Shown here: one piece after another, positions 1 through 10,773 of the stretch
Numbering within the stretch: the stretch's first letter is position 1
How the letters are laid out: each line of letters begins with the position of its first letter
Source: Nectonema munidae
Taxonomy: Eukaryota > Nematomorpha > Nectonematoida > Nectonematidae
Direction of reading: 5' to 3'
Length of the DNA stretch: 64,000 nucleotides
Assembly: GCA_030549495.1 (NCBI GenBank)
Contig: JAUIRK010000908.1
Span: 1 to 64,000 of the forward strand
The notes under the pieces: generated by a model
What the model saw: the letters and a program-made list of their open reading frames with translations, nothing else
The model's database searches: none
Told to the model about the DNA's origin: nothing
Translations under genes and position numbers: made by a program

Positions 1-71
1 ATTTATACAAAAACAAAAACTTAAAATAACTATATAGAATAATATTTTCTTATATATATAACTAATTTTAT

Positions 72-375
72 AGGTAGGAGGTAGGTCGGAAGAAATATCT
101 ACGCACTATCGGACTTCTCCATATGCTTGCGAAATGCTTGAAAATGTATAAAGTTGAAGTTCGAGAGAATTGTATTGATTTGGCTTGTGAATTGATTAGG
201 AATGATTAGGACTTTGGAGAAATTGGTTAGTTGTTGAGGGAGTTTGAAGTGTAAAAAGCTGGTTTTTGAGGTGGAAGTGTTTTCTAGAATGTTTGAGTGA
301 GCTGGGCACAAGTAGAGGTGTATTTCAAAGTAATTTGATAGGTAGGTGAGTTTGGAAACAAGGATCTGGAAACTT
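72..375 (-). mobile_element. LINE family A, 3' end fragment (RNase H end)
   Basis: Read on the minus strand, this piece contains an RNase H-like string with CPAHSN, matching WCPAHSNVHEN in the better copy at 50699-51193. It ends at the left in a short GGTAGG-type repeat (plus-strand sense, about 72-87), similar to the GGTAGGTAGGTAG at the 3' end of the 50.4-kb copy. That shared tail marks the 3' terminus of this LINE family. The piece is separated from the rest of the element (2105-6045) by a foreign fossil fragment, and the sequence between the RT and RNase H domains is missing. The frame is decayed and no function is expected. Confidence 0.6.
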
Positions 376-2104
376 CTAGAAAAAAAAGCAACTGGCCTGC
401 CTTTCTGACTTAAAACTCCCGAAATGTTGTGTTCGCTAGCGTCTGTTTCCACTGTTAATGGACATGTCTCATCAATGGCTACCAATACAGAATCCTCTAT
501 ATCTTTTTTAGGAGATCAAAAGCATCTGCAGCCTCCTTAGAAAGTGGGAAAGTTTTACAATGTATAAATGGTATTATTTTCCCTGAATAATTTTTTAACA
601 ATAAGAATAATATGAAAACAAACCTTCAATACGTTTCTTTGATTTCAATTCAGTAGGAAGTGGTAAATCTCTTAAACCCTGTAATCTATCAGGGTCAACC
701 CTAAAGTTCCCTTGTGATATTAAATATCCTAAAAACTTAATAGAAGTAGTTGAAATCTTACTCTTTTCTTCATTAAATGTAAGATTGAAACCTTTCGCGG
801 CTTTCATAAAATCATTATAATGCTTGTCATGTTCCTGTTGATTTTTACCAACTATTGTTATATTATCTAAGTAAGCATAAAAAACACCCTTTAAACGATT
901 AATTTTTATAAATGAGTCCATTATACGTTGGAAGCAAGCTACACCATTAGTAATTGCAAAAGGCATTATAGTAAATTGATATAGTCCTCTACTAACCTGA
1001 AAAGCTGTATATGCTCTATCCTCAATTGATAAAGGAATTTGATGATAAGCTGATTTCAAATCTAACATACTAAAAACAGGATTTTTCGATATCTCCTGTA
1101 CCAGGTCGTGAATTCGTGGCAAAGTGTAAGCATCTAGCTGTGAATATCTGTTAATAGTTTGAGAATAGTCAATACACATTCTACGTTTATTATCTTTATT
1201 AACAATAACAGCTTGTGCTCCTCAAGGGAATTACTATGCTCTATGATATCATCCTTTAAAAGCCTAGCTACTTCTCTTTCTAAAAAATCTTGATCTTTTT
1301 TTGAAAAATTCCTAGGTCTAGTTGCTATAGGACGACAGTTTTTAGAAACATTTGAAAAAAGTCTAAGAGGTTCAATGTTGAGTGAGTTTAGCGTTGAAAT
1401 GATTAAAGGTGGTAACTTTCCTCCCATTTCAAATATAACTCTATCATGCTGACCCTTAAAATCATGTCCTAAAACTATGTCACTACATAGGTCGTCCAGT
1501 AACATTAGTTTAAAACTTTCATATGGCTGTCCTAAGAGTTTGAAGTTAAGAAGACAAAATTCAGTGACGTTGGACTGTAGAGACAAACTAGCCATTGAAA
1601 CTTTTCTATAACATTTAAAGGTCTGCAATCCTAAGCTCTTAGCTACTTTAGACCTAATAAAACTATCGGTTGAAAGGTTGTCAATTAAAGCCTTAAGTTT
1701 ACCCTTATCTACTCCAATTTCAACGATTGCTTTGTCTAAACCTCTAGACGAATTCACATTCCAAAGAAAGATATGTGTGAACTCTGCAATTTACTTAATT
1801 CTTTTGATCTGCAAACTTTTGCAAAGTGTCCTAATTTGCTACAATTCTTACAGTTAACGTTATTAGCTGGGCATTTATAACATGGATGAGGTGAATTTCC
1901 ACAAAAATAACAACGAGGTAATGATACGTTGCTTGTATTTTGAGTACTGTTGCGGTGAGATTTGCTTCATACATCATTATCCGAAGCACTACTATTAAAT
2001 ACTGTATTTTGTTTTGGGTCTTCACTTCCTAATTTTTGAACTGAATGAATATATGCTCTATGAGATTCATAAACCTGTGAATTTTTATGTGCAATGTCCA
2101 GGGA
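376..2104 (-). mobile_element. Ty3/gypsy-type LTR retrotransposon, internal fossil fragment
   Basis: On the minus strand the parts run in the usual gypsy order: two gag zinc knuckles (about 1795-1920), a retroviral-type protease-like region (about 1500-1750), reverse transcriptase (about 595-1330; LDLKSAYHQI, FLGYL) and the beginning of RNase H (about 385-485; TDASEHNISGVLSQ). No long terminal repeats, integrase or full gag were seen, so only an internal slice is present. It is flanked on both sides by LINE family A sequence. It is broken, with several breaks, and is best regarded as an old fossil. Family assignment to Ty3/gypsy is firm from the RT motifs; the clade is not determined. Confidence 0.8.
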
Positions 2105-4330
2105 TCTGACTAAGATAAAAACGTCCTAGATATTTGATAGTCTTTGAGACAGTTATAGAAGTAGAGGTATTTAAATGAAGGGGTAAATGTTCTGTGTGTC
2201 TGCGTGTGAAGTGAATGAGGCTGGTTTTGCTGGAGTTAAAGAATATCTTATGTGTGTTTGCTCTTTCTTGTAGCCTTAGTAGAAATGAAGAGGATTTGGT
2301 GAGGTTTTCTTTTTGAGAGTTACTAGTGAAGGTGAATAATATGTCGTCTGAAAAACCTTGAGAGAAATCTGTGTTGGTGTGGATTAGATCGAGGAGTGGG
2401 TCTATGAGGACTAGCCAGAGGATATCGGAAAGACATCCTCCTTGGGGAGTCGAGAGGGTTAGCTTATGGATGCAAAGGGCAGCGCGATGTCGGAAAATGA
2501 GACAGCGGTTTGAAAGGTATGAGCTTATAAATTTGATGATGTAAGGAGGAAATGATTTGTGGGCAAGTTACTGATGATGGCAGGATGCTAGGCTGAGTTG
2601 AAAGCGTTGTTTATGTCTAGGAAGATTGTAGAAGAAATTTTCTTAGTAGAAAGGGAAGAGTCAAGGTAGGTGGTTAGACGAGATAGTGCTGTTTCCGTAT
2701 TTTTGTTGGGAAGGTATGCAAATTGCGTGTGATGTTGTGGACTAGAGGTTTGCGTATGATTTTTATAAAAAGTTTGCCTAGTATGGGTAGTAGAGTGATT
2801 TGTCGCCAATTTTGAATGAGGCTTGGAACTTTATTGAGTTTAGGAATGAGTATTAATTTGCCGATTTTCTAAACGTTGGGGAAATGTGAATGAGTAAGGC
2901 ATGCATTGAAAAAGGGAGTAAATGTTTGTTAAGAATGTGTATTGATTTTTTAATATGTTTGGGTGAGATATGGTCGAAGCTAGATGAAGCATTTGTTTTA
3001 AGAGAGTTTACTGCTATGTTTAATTCATTTAGTGTGATTGGAGGAAAAGTAGGGGTTTGGATGGAGTGAATGATGTTTTTAGAGTGTTCTCAAATTGTGT
3101 GGTGAAAGGGGAGATCAGAAGAGGGAGAGTCGGGGGAAAGATTGCCGATAGAAATGAAGGGTTGTAGTGTGTGGTATGATCGGATGAGCAGGGAAGTATT
3201 GTTTCGGGGAGAATAGAAGGTTTTATCTTTTTAGTTAGCCTATTGATGATGTTCCATGGGTTGTTTGAGTGCTGGCTGGTGAGTTTTACCCATGAGTTCT
3301 TTTTAGCTTGAAGTAATGCCTGTTTTTATTCTTTTTTAACATCAGAATGGATGGAAATGATTGAGGGGGAGGGAGATTTTCGTAGGGTTTTGATAATGCG
3401 TTTCAGACTGTTTTTTAATGCAGTAAGCTCAGGTGTCCAGAAATAGGCATGTCTTCTTTTAGGAAATGGGTTGATAGGAGTGGAGGATATGATGGAATGT
3501 GAAACATGATCATTGTGGGATAGTGCAGCTTTATCGATGGATGTGGGAGAGGAGAGAGATGTTAATGTTGGGAGTGAATTGTTGAGGATGTTGAGATATG
3601 TGAGCCAGTGAGTGGTGTCCTTTTTTAAAGTGTTGTTATCGTTTTTGATCGTGTAGTGTTTATGAAAAATTGAAATGTTATGAAGGAGTGATCTGAAGCT
3701 GATGGGATGTCCGAGATTGACCAATTAGATATTAGATTGAGAGTGTTTGAAGTGGTTATTGTAAGGCCAATGTGAGATGTGTATTGTTCGTTGTTACACG
3801 AGAGTTGGTATGTAGGGTTTTTAGAGTTGTCAGCGAGATATAGGTTGTTCGAGCATAAGAAATTGGTGACTTGTTGTCCTCGTGGATTTTCTTTGTGGTC
3901 CCAGATGTGTGATCGAACGTTGCAATTGGTGGAGATAATTAAAGGATATGTAGACGGGAGTGTGGATGTTGCAAGTGTTAGTGATTGGGAGAAATCAGAG
4001 GGGATGGCTATTGGGTGTGAGGGAGGAGAGTAAAGGGTTGCGAAAAGAAGAGGGTGAGGTTTGGTGTGTACAAGAACAAAGTAAAAATTGTTGGAAGAGA
4101 ATCGTGGTAATGGTGTGTGGTGAACGGTTGATTTTATGAAGATGCATGCTGAATAAAAGGATAAAGGTGACGTGTGATATAGTAAGTAATTTTGTATATT
4201 AGAAGAGAGATTTGGATATGGTTCGTTAATAGATATAACATCAAAGAAGTTTGAAATTAGAATGTTATATAGGTTTGTCCAAGCGGCATTAGAGTGGTTG
4301 AGGTTTATGTGGAGAAAATTTAGCATAGGA
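2105..4330 (-). pseudogene. LINE family A ORF2 remnant (endonuclease + RT)
   Basis: On the minus strand an apurinic-type endonuclease lies at about 3730-4330 (starts FLHINLNHSNAAW, has SINEPY, ends with SDHSFITF). The RT follows at about 2105-2820, with FLDINNAFNSA (the palm-A aspartate region), STPQGGCLSDILW, and FSDD where most LINEs have YADD. Upstream of the RT the spacer is shifted between frames. The RT breaks off near the IKYLG motif, where the gypsy fossil begins; the RNase H end is found at 72-375. EEP plus RT plus RNase H in one ORF is the architecture of the I/R1/Tad-like LINE groups; I cannot say which. Strong purine bias on the plus strand (pyrimidine-rich coding strand) is shared with the 50.4-kb copy. 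It is broken by several frameshifts and stops. Confidence 0.75.
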
Positions 4331-6045
4331 ATTTGCTTATTAGAAGCTTGTGTTGATTTTGGATATGTTGTGCGTGTTGAATTTGGAATTCGTAATGTTT
4401 GGATGTAGCGTTGTGGTAATTGTGGCAATTAAAGCATGATAGTTTTGTGGAATCATTTTTGAAGATGCATTCCGATATAGAGTGGCCTCGATTTCCACAG
4501 TGATCGCAATTTGCTGATGCAGCTTTGCATTTATTCGTTGAGTGATTGTTAGACATTTCTGGCATTGGAGATGTAATGGTTTTGCTAAGGTTAGAGTAAG
4601 AATGTGATGGTCAACTATGAGTATAGGAGATTTAAGTACGTGTTTAAAAATCTTAAGGTTGCTAGGTTCTAATATAGCACTATAAGAGAAGGTTCCTATG
4701 TTACCAGCTTGACGTACTGTATTAAGGGTGCAAATATTTTGTAGGTTTAAGTTTTCATTAGCAATGATTGCAGAGAGAGAAGAAAGTGGTATGGTTATAG
4801 GTATGCTTTGAGTAGGAAACGGGGTTTGAGGATAGGTAAATCTTCGGATTTAATTCCGTTATTGTGAAGTGTTTGATGTGCTAGTGCTTTTTCTTCAGGT
4901 TTTGAGAATTGGAAATAAATAGTGCCACTATTTGAGGACCGTGTGTTAGAGATGGTAAGTGTGTTTTTATTAGTTTCTATGTTTTTGACTATTTTTTGTC
5001 GGAAGGCAGCTTTCTCGACTTTAGAGTCAGAAGGAGTAGGGGGAACTATTTTTAGAGTAAGCTCGCAATTTAGGAATAACTTGGACTTAGGTGGAGAGGG
5101 TTTTTGTTTATCCTGAATGTTGTTGGATAAGCTAGGTGTGGTTATGGAGGAGACTTATGCGTATGTAGATAATGAGGGGCATGGTTGTGTATGTGGGTGG
5201 TGAGCATGAGAGAGTTGTTCAATTTTGTTGGAGTATGCAAGTGTTACTTCATATTTTGGATTATTAAGGAGGATCTTCTGCATTTAGAGAGGAATTTGCT
5301 ATGAATTCATTGAAGAGATTCGCTATTTAATTGGGTAGAGGTTAGGTTTGGGGTATCATCGTGACGTGCACGTTTTGGGTTAGACATGTGAAATAAGTGT
5401 GGGAAAATGATATGGTATAAAGATAAAAATTTTAACTCAAATTACTAAATGTATAATTAATAAAAGATCCTGTTTGTAGATATTTTTCTAGGAGTAAATA
5501 ATATTCACCATTTTTAAAGGAAGCAAAACAACGAAATAAAAATAGCGAAACTACTTTCTACATTCGGGTGGCTCTAGTGGTGTGAGCATAATTAATAGAT
5601 CTGGATTGATAGTTTTCTTAGGTTTAGAGATTGTGTGTAATGTAGATGGTGCGCTTGCTGTTAGATTAGGTTGTGTGAGAGAAGATTGAGAGCTGTTAGT
5701 GTAGGCTTCAGAGTACGTTTTAGTAGGTGTAGGGTGAGCGATTTGAGAAAGAGTTGAATTGGTGAAAAATTCAATCTAGTTTGAATCTGTGAGTAGAACA
5801 TCAGATTTTAATATGTGAAAGTTTATGAGGTGTTCGGCGGGGAGTGTGGTCTTGGAAATAAATTGGTCGAAGAGATCGGAGATGATTTGAGAAGATGTGG
5901 GGTTGTAGGGGAATCGTTTCTTGGGCGTTTTGTTTGAGAAGACATGAATGGAATGATGTGCGACTGGATTGTTGTAGAGGTTAGTAAGCGATTAAGTGGT
6001 GAAAATGTAAATATGTGGCGTGGGGGAAATAATATAGAGTGCAGT
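4320..6045 (-). pseudogene. LINE family A ORF1 (gag-like, zinc knuckles) remnant
   Basis: Minus-strand sequence upstream of the endonuclease. Near 4330-4530 there is a cysteine/histidine cluster (CDHCGNRGHSISECIF, then LSCFNCHNYH) of the CCHC type used by LINE ORF1 proteins to bind nucleic acid. Further upstream (about 5560-6030) a long pyrimidine-rich open stretch reads as a hydrophilic, Ser/Thr/Pro-rich protein with no domain I recognise. A short start-like MSNPKRARHDD lies near 5385. ORF1 and ORF2 abut or overlap around 4320-4330. Several stops interrupt it, so it is a relic. The left limit of the whole LINE near 6045 is estimated from the end of the G-rich plus-strand composition. Confidence 0.55.
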
Positions 6046-6259
6046 TAAAAGTTATTTAAAAAATAATAATAATAATAATTAAAATGATAATAAAAAGAGA
6101 ATTACTATTTATAATGAGCTATTTATAGCGTAGAAAAATTTTCAAAATTCAGGTCGATTAGTTCGAACACTGACCTAATTGCGTTGAACACGGTTTAATA
6201 TTTTAATCTGTTTCAGTTCGGATACCGGTAGCATCCCATTTTAATACCTTTATAAATTG

Positions 6260-7022
6260 CAGTAAAACCTGTGTATAACCGCCATTGTTGAGATCTGAGA
6301 AAAGTGGAGCTTATACACATATCGCTTCGAAAGTACATCATGCTCTTGTCACCATTGCGGAGACATATATAATTATTAAATACGTTTGAACAATCAACTT
6401 TATCAAAATATATATAACAATTTCAAACATAAAAAAACATTTAAAATTTTAATAAGATCAAATCAACTATATTTTACACATTTTTATATAACTTACTTAA
6501 GAAAGTCTCTTATGCTCATTTATTTTTTTCCTTCTTAAGTTCCATGTATGCAGTTTTTTTATGCAGACCTACCACGTTCATTAAATTTTCCGCGTCACCG
6601 CTTTCAAGTGCAAATTGTTTGAGTTTTTCAAGCAGTGCACTAGCATCAGCCGCGGTTGCCACTTTCTAAATTTCCACGCTCTACAGACAATATTGACTAA
6701 TTTTGTCTTCGCCTATGAATGTTCATAAGTTGATAATTCGATACTGTTTTGCTATATAAATGCTTTGAGAAAGGTGGGAGTTAAACTAACCTAGACTAAT
6801 CCATAATTATTAGAAAATCTATAAAAAAATACCTCCGTTATTAATGAAATCAGTTTTGTAAAAATTGTACGACATTATATGAAAATAATTTTTAATGAAT
6901 TACGATCAAAACATGCTGTCTCTTGATTGCTGTTCGTACATGTCACGGTAAATTGGTTAAATCATTTAAATCAGGACTGAAAATACTGATCTAATGGCGG
7001 TTATACACAGGGCTTCCTCCTG
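6260..7022 (-). mobile_element. pogo/Tigger-like DNA transposon relic
   Basis: The left end reads CAGTAAAACC then TGTGTATAACCGCCATT. The right end, reverse-complemented, reads CAGGAGGAAGCC then CTGTGTATAACCGCCATT, so the two ends form an inverted repeat of about 25 bp with a 3-nt difference. CAGTxAAACCTxxxTATAACxx is the style of pogo/Tigger termini. Between them, minus-strand reading near 6515-6680 gives ALLEKLKQFALESGDAENL followed by a lysine-rich tail, which resembles the helical C-terminus of pogo-type transposases. No TA target duplication is clear, and most of the transposase is gone. Confidence 0.5.
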
Positions 7023-8065
7023 GTTTAGGACCAAAAAAAGGTTGTGGTTAGCGGCGTTAGACAGGTGGCTGTTCTATGGTGGTTAGCCTTAATGGAAAGA
7101 ATATCGTGACTTGGCAAAGTTGCCTTTAGAAAGAAGTGGCGGCTCTATAGTGGCCGCGTTTAGAGCAGGTCTGCAATATTAGGGTGGGTATTGAATAGTG
7201 AAAATCCCAATAAAAGTGTTGGATAAGGGTTGAATATTTAAATTTATTTCGGGTTGGTTTGGGATATAGCAAAATAAAAATTTTCTCATCGGTTTAATAT
7301 GAAAGAAAACGTATATTCCATATCTCTATTCTGTAGATTATTTTTTTAAGATTTAGTGAATCCAATAACCTCTTTTCAAAAACTCTTTAAAAACATTTAG
7401 AATTTAAATAAAATATAAATTAATGAAAATTATTTGATTAAATTAAAAAATTATGTCTAAACATCTGTGAAATGAAACTATGATAACCTCCTCAAAAAAT
7501 ATAAAATAATCTATAGAATAGTTGTGAAAAATGTGGAAGAAAAAAATGTAAGTGAAAAATTGGGAAAGTAAAATAGGAGTTTGAGAAAAATAATAGAAGC
7601 AAAAATTGATACGACAAAAATTGATACAAGTAAAAATGTATTAAAAAATTTTCAAGAACACAAATTATATTACAAAAAAAAATATACAAAAGTGAAAGTT
7701 GAGGTTCATGATTTTTTATAAACCTTACAAATATTTTAATCAAAATGTATATTATTATAAGGCTTTTGTATAACATTTTGTAAACATTTGTATATTACTT
7801 GTTGACGTTAAACTATGCTTTGTTTAACTTTATAAATTGTTATCTTATTGTTAATTTTTTTTATTATATTTAGGTTTCTTTTATCCCTTAATTAAATGGA
7901 GATTTGCTAAGTATCATCATATTTTCATTTAAGATTACTAATTTCTCCTACACTATATATTTCTCTTATATTTAAAATTTCTTAGTTAAAAATAATACTT
8001 TTAATTTTTATATGTATCCTAAAAGTTTTATACTCTTATTTCTTTATATCTTGAATTTTTTTATA
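7023..8065. other. AT-rich spacer, no gene seen
   Basis: The first 150 bases contain short GC-rich blocks (GGTGGCTG, GTGGCGGCTCTATAGTGG) that resemble decayed pogo-type ends. The rest is AT-rich with only short chance reading frames of low-complexity Phe/Leu/Ile composition. Nothing else is supported. Confidence 0.5.
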
Positions 8066-9015
8066 TATAGTGTCGATCATTATTCATATGTTTGCATTCG
8101 TTTGTCAAGTTGGATCGTTAGTTATATATTTGCATTCAATAGTCATTTTATCGTTTCTTATTAGTAATATATTTGTAATAAGTCATACTTTCCATTACAC
8201 TACTGTAATTCTAATCTAAAAGTAATAATGAAATATGAAATAACATAAAATTTATAGAAAACATAAAAGTTTAAGCTTTATTCCATAATAACTTTACTTC
8301 TTTTAGATCTGGTAATATATACAAGCATTTTTCTATACAAAGATTCACAATCATCAGAATAAATTTCTTTGAAAATGTTGTTTATTAAATCTTTCAATTC
8401 TTTTTCATTCTTTATTTCTCTATTAAACTTTACCTTTCTATATTGAAAAAACGTTTTCAATTGGATATAAAAAGGAGAGTAAGGTGGAAGATAAAACAGA
8501 TTCATGTCTTTGGTAACACCAGACAATCCTTTATAGTGATGAATCTTTTCATAATCAAGTATGAATATGGGATCCATGTTTTTTCAGTGCAAGGCTTTTT
8601 AATCTCAAGTAAAGCCGCTTTAAAAACTTCTCCATTAACTAATACACCATTCCATCTTTGTTCATGGCTTCAACAAAAGAGATATTTCTGCTTCTAGCGT
8701 TATAAACAGCAACATAATGTGAATAAACTTTTTTGCGCGTCATTTTTTTGGCCTTGATGAAACAGAAAAGCCTACTTTATCGATAAAATCAACTTTTTCA
8801 TGTTGTGTTTTAGCTTCTGAATTTGGCACCGTATTCTTTTCTCTTTTGAATGATAAGAGCAAAACAATAAATAATGGTTTAAATTTATTTTTCATATCTG
8901 TTCGAATTGATTCATCAAATAACTTGTCATAACATGACTTGATTGCAAAGATATGACTAACACTCGCAAACATATGACTAACGATTGCAAACTAATGATC
9001 GATAAACTCTATATA
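8066..9015 (-). mobile_element. Tc1/IS630-like transposon relic with long inverted ends
   Basis: The left end (GTGTCGATCATTA, then CATATGTTTGCATTCGTTTG) and the right end, read in reverse complement (GTTTATCGATCATTAG, then GTTTGCAATCGTTAGTCATA), form imperfect inverted termini of about 45 bp. Both contain repeats of a TTTGCxxTCGTTAGTCAT block. The transposase relic lies between them on the minus strand. Element length is about 0.95 kb, shorter than an intact 1.3-1.8 kb Tc1-type element. Confidence 0.6.
8278..8970 (-). pseudogene. DDE_3 (Tc1/IS630-type) transposase, broken
   Basis: Minus-strand reading gives, across several frames, FIDKVGFSVSSRPKK (first catalytic Asp region of DDE_3 proteins), then VYSHYVAVYNARSRN and GEVFKAALLEIKK, then FILDYEKIHHYKG, where the family usually has DNAxxH, and LFYLPPYSPF, the very conserved block ahead of the last acidic residue. 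The longest open piece is 99 codons (8278-8577). The order and spacing match a DDE_3 catalytic domain, but the gene is split by frameshifts and the usual catalytic Asp-Asn pair is altered to DYE. It is an inactive relic. Confidence 0.7.
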
Positions 9016-10495
9016 ATCAAGTTTACCCCTTCAGGCACAATCTGGCAAAAATAAAAATCTGCTTTAATTTATAAAAAACTCTTTAAAAAGAAAGGCAGAC
9101 TAATAATTTTAGAAAAGCTTAAAAGTAAGTTAAACATTACTTGCGGTGTATTTTATTGATTGCCAAATCGTTATCTATATGTTAACCTTGGTTAAGAGGA
9201 TGTATAGGTTGTACCAAAAAATTTCTGCTCAGTTTTACCAAACATTTATTTTTCAAGTTGACTAATGAATGCCAAGTCCAAAAATACCAAATTTGTTATG
9301 TTTACCCCAAATTTCTTAAATATTGCTTTTTTAGTTTGCTTTAAATCAGAGAATTTTGTTAACTTTTTTTGGCTTAAAGTTTCCGTTACCTTAATTTCTG
9401 TATTTCATATTTTTCATAAATTTGTTTTTATGACTATATCAAGCGCCCAGCCGCTTGAAACTTTTTGAAGTGTACTTTTTAAGTTTCTATATTATGACAC
9501 TGTGTGCTTTAATATTATATTAGCTTTATTCATAGACATGTCTTCACATAAATAGAAAGTTTTTATCATAGTATTCGTAAATACAATTTTAATTGTTGGA
9601 AAACATGTAAGATGTAAAAAAGCGAAAGATGGATTCTAAATATCGACTTTTTAAAAAAAAATGGCTAAAAATCATTTGGCTAAAATATAGTTATTTTTTA
9701 CCTATTTAGCAAAAAAATAGAAATTATTTTTGCTTTATTAGAAAAATAGAAATTAATTTTGCTAAGCAAAAATAAATTCTAACCCAAGTGAAGGGAAATA
9801 ATTTTTTTGTAAACATGTAACAGTGGCCCTTCTATAGTCGACCTCAGAAGCCTCCCACTCGGAAAACTTTGTGAATTCATTGTGCTTATCTTATTGAAAA
9901 ATCAAATAGATAAATCTAAATAACATATGCTGGTGCAGCATTTAGTACATCATAAGCACAATGAGATTATTATTGTATCGTTAATCATATGATCTTCAGT
10001 TAGGAAAAAAATAACTAAACAATAACAAATTGAGTTAAAACATCTCTTTTTCGAGTCAGTTTATTTTAGTAGAGTATTGAAAAGGCATATCTTGTTTTAC
10101 CAGATAAATATTACGCAAAGTACGGATGGCAATGAATGCAATTAAAAAAGTAGATTACGTTATCTAATCTATCACATCAGTTCTAATTATATTATATTGG
10201 AATGGATTTTAGATAACTAATACAGATTGGCTCTCACTGCATTCAGTAATCCAGTACTGATTTTGTTTCAAAAAACTTAAGAAAATCTGAAAAAGTATTA
10301 GAGAATTTTTTTGTAAAAAAGGTGTGACCAATTAAAAGTTTATAAGAAATTAAATATTTTAGATCCAAGATATGATGACCAGTTTGTAAGTTTAGTGTAT
10401 TTTAACATAATGTCCTAATACATCTGTAATTCGGCACCCTCCATGTCCTATTGATTCCGGATTTGTGATGGTCAACCTGTGTAGATATATATAAC
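9016..10495. other. AT-rich intergenic DNA, no gene seen
   Basis: There is no frame with recognisable protein motifs, RNA gene or clear repeat pair. A 67-codon open frame at 9265-9468 is low-complexity Phe/Ser-rich and not convincing. This stretch is the distal upstream region of the gene starting at 10774. Confidence 0.5.
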
Positions 10496-10615
10496 CAGGC
10501 CCATCGAAAAGGAATTTATTTTGCCCCTCAAACTCCCTTTAAATAATTAAATCCCATTAAAATTAGTTTTGCCCCCCCCTGTACTTGAAGTCTAGGGGCG
10601 GGCTGTATATAACAC
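10496..10615. mobile_element. 120-bp hAT-type MITE with perfect 8-bp target duplication
   Basis: The element begins CAGGCCCATCG and ends GGGGCGGGCTG, so both termini are CAG...CTG as in hAT elements. The inverted repeat is short and imperfect. It is flanked on both sides by the identical octamer TATATAAC (10488-10495 and 10616-10623), which is the target-duplication length of hAT transposases. The interior holds C-rich and G-poor blocks (TTGCCCC, TTGCCCCCCCC). It sits 158 bp upstream of the start codon of the cytidylyltransferase gene, so it lies in or next to its promoter or 5' UTR. Confidence 0.75.
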
Positions 10616-10773
10616 CTTATTTCAATATAATTTAAATTAATATTTTCCCATATTTTTTAGAATCTCAATTTGATGAGCCTTTTAAAAGTGTAAAAATACT
10701 TCTCTGAAAGGTTCAAACTTTGTTCTTTCATTCAATTTAACTTTTCCTCCTCCAAAAAACCCTTTCACTTACG

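Noticed and set aside
6060-6080. Short (AAT)n run
   Set aside because: Ordinary microsatellite at the edge of LINE A; too short to list separately.
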